Origin: Halocatena halophila
GTDB taxonomy: Archaea > Halobacteriota > Halobacteria > Halobacteriales > Haloarculaceae
Direction: 5' to 3'
Length of the DNA: 64,000 nucleotides
NCBI GenBank assembly: GCA_027563145.1
Contig: CP071306.1
Coordinates: 2,170,001-2,234,000, forward strand
In this document: positions 60,607 to 64,000 of the stretch, one piece after another
Layout: each line of letters begins with the position of its first letter
How positions within the stretch are numbered: position 1 is the stretch's first letter
Notes under the pieces: generated by a model
What the model saw: only the letters and a program-made list of their open reading frames with translations
Told to the model about the DNA's origin: nothing
Database searches by the model: none
Made by a program: the position numbers and the translations under genes

Positions 60607-62523
60607 ATGTCGAAGAACTCTGAATACGGGGCCGGCGATATCCAGGTTCTCGAGGGGCTTGAAGCCGTTCGAAAACGGCCTGCGATGTACATCGGCTCGA
60701 CCGACGCGCGTGGGTTACATCATCTGGTGAACGAGGTGGTCGATAACTCGATCGACGAGGCGTTGGCGGGCCACTGTGACCAGATCGAGGTCACGATCCA
60801 CGACGACAACTCCGTCACCGTCGCCGACGATGGACGGGGGATTCCAGTGGATGAACACCCCGAATATGGTCGCCCTGCGCTGGAGGTGATCATGACAGTG
60901 TTGCACGCCGGCGGAAAGTTCGACAGCAAATCCTATCAGGTGTCCGGGGGACTCCACGGCGTCGGCGTCAGTGTCGTCAACGCGCTATCTGCGAAACTGA
61001 CCGTCGAAGTCAAATACGATGGTGGGGTCTACACCCACCGGTTTGACCACGGTGAGCCGGTTCGCGACGCGTTCACTCGCGTGCGCGATCTTCGTCCTGA
61101 TGAAGAAACCGGGACGGAGATCCGCTTTTGGCCGGATGACACCATCTTCGAGACGGTCGAATTTTCGTTTACCACGCTCGAAAACCGACTCCGCGAGCTT
61201 GCATTTTTGAATTCAGGCGTGGAGATCGCCATTCGATCGATTCCTGGCGGTGAGCAGTCCACCTTCGAGTATGAGGGCGGCATTCGGGAGTTCGTCGAAT
61301 ATCTGAACGAAACCCGGACCGTGCTCCACGACGATGTGATCTACTTCGACACTGAATCGCAGGAGATTCAACTCGAAGTGGCGATGCAGGCGACAGACGG
61401 CGTGCAGGGATCGATCCACGCGTTTGCGAACAACATTCACACTCGAGATGGCGGCACACATCTCACGGGTTTCAAGACGGCGCTCACGCGGCTGATCAAC
61501 GACTACGCCAACAAAGAGGGTTTTACCGACGATATCGAGGGCAATCTGAAGGGAGATGACATTCGGGAGGGACTCACAGCGGTGATCTCGGTGAAACACC
61601 CCGATCCGCAGTTTGAGGGCCAGACCAAAACCAAACTCGGCAACAGCGAGGTTCGGGGAATCGTCGAGAGCGCGGTGCACGAACAGTTCGGCACGTATCT
61701 CGAAGAACACCCCGACACCGCAGCGGCGATCGTCTCAAAGGCAGTCGAGGCGGCAAAAGCACGAATCGCTGCAAAAAAAGCAGAGGAGCTGACGCGACGA
61801 AAGAGCGCGCTTGCGAGCACGTCACTTCCAGGCAAGCTCGCGGATTGTCAGACGAAAGACACGGATCGAGCAGAGCTGTTTGTCGTGGAGGGTGACTCTG
61901 CGGGTGGCAGCGCAAAGCAGGCGCGCAATCCCGAGTTTCAGGCGATTTTGCCGCTGTTTGGGAAGATTCTCAACGCCGAAAAACGGCGTCTGGACCGCGT
62001 GCTCGAAAACGAGAAGATTCGGAGTCTCATCACGGCGATCGGGACTGGAATCGGTGAGGAGTTCGACCTCGCCGATCTGCGCTACGATAAGATCATCATC
62101 ATGTCCGATGCCGACGTTGATGGGGCCCACATTCGAACGTTGTATCTCACGTTCCTCTATCGACATATGCCCGAGCTGATCGAGGACGGCCACGTATATG
62201 CTGCACAACCCCCTCTCTATCGGATTCGAGACAATGGAACCACCTACGACGCGATGACCGAGGCCGATCGCGAACGGATCGTCGAAGAGATCGCAAACGG
62301 CAGTCCAGATCAGGTACAGCGGTTCAAAGGCCTCGGCGAGATGAACCCAGAACAGCTCTGGGAGACGACGATGAATCCCGACAACCGTATCTTGAAACAG
62401 ATCACCGTTGAGGACGGTGCCGCGGCCGATCGGATGTTTTCTGTATTAATGGGTGAGGCGGTTGAGCCCCGAAAGCAGTTCATCAAAGAACACTCCACTG
62501 AGGCCGATTGGGTCGATATCTGA
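60607..62523 (+). CDS. gyrB: DNA gyrase subunit B
   Basis: 638 residues. ATPase motifs EVVDNSIDEALAG, DDGRGIPVDEHP and SGGLHGVGVSVVN; Toprim EGDSAGGSAKQ and SDADVDGAHIRTL; C-terminal QRFKGLGEMNPEQLWETTM. Gyrase adds negative supercoils; haloarchaea acquired it from bacteria and keep it beside the native Topo VI. Strong match over the full length. Confidence 0.97.
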   Translation: MSKNSEYGAGDIQVLEGLEAVRKRPAMYIGSTDARGLHHLVNEVVDNSIDEALAGHCDQIEVTIHDDNSVTVADDGRGIPVDEHPEYGRPALEVIMTVLHAGGKFDSKSYQVSGGLHGVGVSVVNALSAKLTVEVKYDGGVYTHRFDHGEPVRDAFTRVRDLRPDEETGTEIRFWPDDTIFETVEFSFTTLENRLRELAFLNSGVEIAIRSIPGGEQSTFEYEGGIREFVEYLNETRTVLHDDVIYFDTESQEIQLEVAMQATDGVQGSIHAFANNIHTRDGGTHLTGFKTALTRLINDYANKEGFTDDIEGNLKGDDIREGLTAVISVKHPDPQFEGQTKTKLGNSEVRGIVESAVHEQFGTYLEEHPDTAAAIVSKAVEAAKARIAAKKAEELTRRKSALASTSLPGKLADCQTKDTDRAELFVVEGDSAGGSAKQARNPEFQAILPLFGKILNAEKRRLDRVLENEKIRSLITAIGTGIGEEFDLADLRYDKIIIMSDADVDGAHIRTLYLTFLYRHMPELIEDGHVYAAQPPLYRIRDNGTTYDAMTEADRERIVEEIANGSPDQVQRFKGLGEMNPEQLWETTMNPDNRILKQITVEDGAAADRMFSVLMGEAVEPRKQFIKEHSTEADWVDI

Positions 62524-62532
62524 GTAGTTAGC

Positions 62533-62610
62533 ATGGATTTTGACGACACACCAGCAGAACGACAGCACCGCACGGACGAACAGCCACAGCCGAGGTGCGA
62601 TAATCGATGA
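62533..62610 (+). CDS. Possible 25-codon ORF between gyrB and gyrA
   Basis: ATG 62533 opens a short acidic frame ([20 protein letters not shown] and five more residues). It ends in a TGA that overlaps the gyrA ATG at 62607 (ATGA). It begins nine bases after the gyrB stop. It may couple translation of gyrA to gyrB or may be chance. Too short to test by composition. Confidence 0.3.
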   Translation: MDFDDTPAERQHRTDEQPQPRCDNR

Positions 62611-64000
62611 GTTCTGACATTCCGGAGACGACTGATCAGTTGCGAACGGTACGCATCGAAGACGAGATGGAACAGAGCTACATCGACTACGCGATGAGCG
62701 TCATCGCTGGTCGTGCGCTCCCGGACGTGCGAGACGGGCTGAAACCCGTTCAAAAACGGATACTCTATTCGATGGGCGAAGCCAACATTACGTCGAACGC
62801 TGGCCATCGAAAGTGTTCGAATATCGTTGGCGACACGATGGGGAAATATCATCCCCACGGCGACAGCTCGATCTACGACGCGCTCGCGCGGATGGCACAG
62901 GAATTTTCGCTGCGCTATCCCCTCGTCGATGGACAGGGGAACTTCGGCTCGGTCGATGGCGATCCACCGGCAGCAATGCGATACACTGAGGCGCGGATGA
63001 GCCCGGTTGGTGAGGAGATGCTTGCCGACATCGATAAGGAAACGGTTGATTTTCAGGCCAACTACGACGACCGACTCACCGAGCCGCTCGTCTTGCCGAC
63101 AAAGCTACCAAATCTGCTGTTGAACGGCTCCTCAGGCATTGCGGTCGGCATGAGCACGAACATCCCGCCACACAATCTTGGCGAGGTGGTCGATGGATTG
63201 ATTCGGCTGATCGAAACGCCCGACTGTACGGTCAGCGATCTGATGGAAGACGTTCAAGGCCCAGATTTCCCCACCGGAGCGAACATCGTTGGACGCTCTG
63301 GGATTTACGACGCCTACACCACCGGTCGTGGGAAAGTCCGCGTTCGGGCTGAGATCGAAATCGAAGAATCCGAGGGCAAGATCATCGTCACCGAACTGCC
63401 CTATCAGGAGAATAAAGCCCGCCGGATCAAACGCATCGCTGATGACGTGAACGATGGGACGATCGAGGGCATCCGTGACATTCGCGATGAGTCCGACCGT
63501 GATGGAGTCCGCGTGGTGATTGAGCTCAAACGCGGTGCGAACCCGGACGTGGTGAAAAATCAGCTGGTGAAACACCACCTCGAACGGACGTTTTCGATCA
63601 TCATGCTGGCGCTTGTGGACGGCCAGCCCCGAATTCTTGATCTGAAGCAGCTACTGAAGTCGTTTCTTGACCACCGACGCGACGTGGTTCGGCGTCGCTC
63701 ACAGCACGAACTTGATGAGGCCTCAGAGCGGGCCCATGTGCTCGAAGGCCGGCTGCTGGCACTCGAAAACACCGACGAAGTCGTCGAGATCGTTCGCAAC
63801 GCCGAGGATCGCTCTGCGGCGAAAACCGGTCTCAAATCGGCGTTCGATTTCACCGAGCGACAGGCAGACCACATCGTCCGCATGCAGTTGGGGAGTCTCA
63901 CTTCGCTCGAAACCGAGGCGATCGAAGACGAGTACGACGATCTCACCGTGGAGATCGAGCGCCTGGAGACAATTCTCACCGACGAGAGCGAACTGCTCGG
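62607..64000 (+). CDS. gyrA: DNA gyrase subunit A (3' end outside window)
   Basis: 464 residues visible. [20 protein letters not shown] and [20 protein letters not shown] form the breakage-reunion core. The active-site Tyr lies in [10 protein letters not shown]. The frame is still open at base 64000, within the coiled-coil region, so the C-terminal beta-pinwheel is missing from view. Confidence 0.96.
   Translation, partial: MSSDIPETTDQLRTVRIEDEMEQSYIDYAMSVIAGRALPDVRDGLKPVQKRILYSMGEANITSNAGHRKCSNIVGDTMGKYHPHGDSSIYDALARMAQEFSLRYPLVDGQGNFGSVDGDPPAAMRYTEARMSPVGEEMLADIDKETVDFQANYDDRLTEPLVLPTKLPNLLLNGSSGIAVGMSTNIPPHNLGEVVDGLIRLIETPDCTVSDLMEDVQGPDFPTGANIVGRSGIYDAYTTGRGKVRVRAEIEIEESEGKIIVTELPYQENKARRIKRIADDVNDGTIEGIRDIRDESDRDGVRVVIELKRGANPDVVKNQLVKHHLERTFSIIMLALVDGQPRILDLKQLLKSFLDHRRDVVRRRSQHELDEASERAHVLEGRLLALENTDEVVEIVRNAEDRSAAKTGLKSAFDFTERQADHIVRMQLGSLTSLETEAIEDEYDDLTVEIERLETILTDESELL

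Noticed and set aside
60715-60957. Minus-strand ORF opposite gyrB
   Set aside because: Shadow frame of a strongly conserved gene, with no independent support.

Overview
The window reads as chromosomal DNA of a halophilic archaeon (class Halobacteria). Evidence: predicted proteins are strongly acidic; the ribosomal genes are archaeal (L39e, L31e, an L18Ae-type protein, eIF6, prefoldin alpha, FtsY); a siroheme decarboxylase of the Ahb haem route is present; topoisomerase VI lies next to DNA gyrase; and many genes look leaderless, with an A/T box about 27 bases before the start codon. I cannot assign a genus.

Layout. 1-2264 is an AT-rich accessory strip: the tail of a repeated unknown gene, three small two-helix membrane proteins and a gene fragment. 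2265-7347 holds a zinc-finger/HTH regulator, a twice-frameshifted kinase-like pseudogene, a paired fluoride channel (crcB1-crcB2), an MFS permease and a haloarchaeal DUF5828-like protein. 7504-12387 carries amino-sugar synthesis (GlmU-like, GlmS) and a large Rieske protein. 12399-18582 has a beta-helix protein, an acetyltransferase and an ABC exporter set. 18697-24000 holds a broken NUDIX gene, mutS-mutL (overlapping) and a cyclophilin.

24073-28750 is the most unusual part. It starts with a UPF0175/PIN toxin-antitoxin pair. Next comes a secreted multidomain protein built like a polymorphic toxin: signal or anchor, DUF1102-like surface domain, acidic linker, hydrophobic pre-toxin domain, and an AT-rich C-terminal domain. 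A small acidic immunity candidate follows. The pair is bracketed by degenerate copies of a two-gene unit (zinc-finger mini-protein plus an unknown protein), which is also found at the left edge of the window. The toxin frame breaks at an A8 tract. The lost frame continues for 45 codons and ends in an ATGA overlap with the immunity gene, so a one-base change would restore a full toxin.

28787-49528 is mostly metabolic and housekeeping: NUDIX, TrpD-like transferase, fused siroheme decarboxylase, Rad3-type helicase, two aldehyde dehydrogenases around a metallo-beta-lactamase protein, CstA, an ArsA/Get3 ATPase, Upp and a TPR protein. 49581-52997 is a conserved translation/secretion run (thpR, rpl39e, rpl31e, eif6, rpl20A, pfdA, ftsY), followed by tRNA-Gly. 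53302-56950 has a methyltransferase, UspA, HIT, NUDIX and an AIR-synthase-like protein. The window ends with top6B-top6A divergent from gyrB-gyrA (gyrA is cut by the window edge).

Five otherwise recognisable genes carry frameshifts. They may be real pseudogenes, phase-variable genes or homopolymer sequencing errors; the sequence alone cannot decide.
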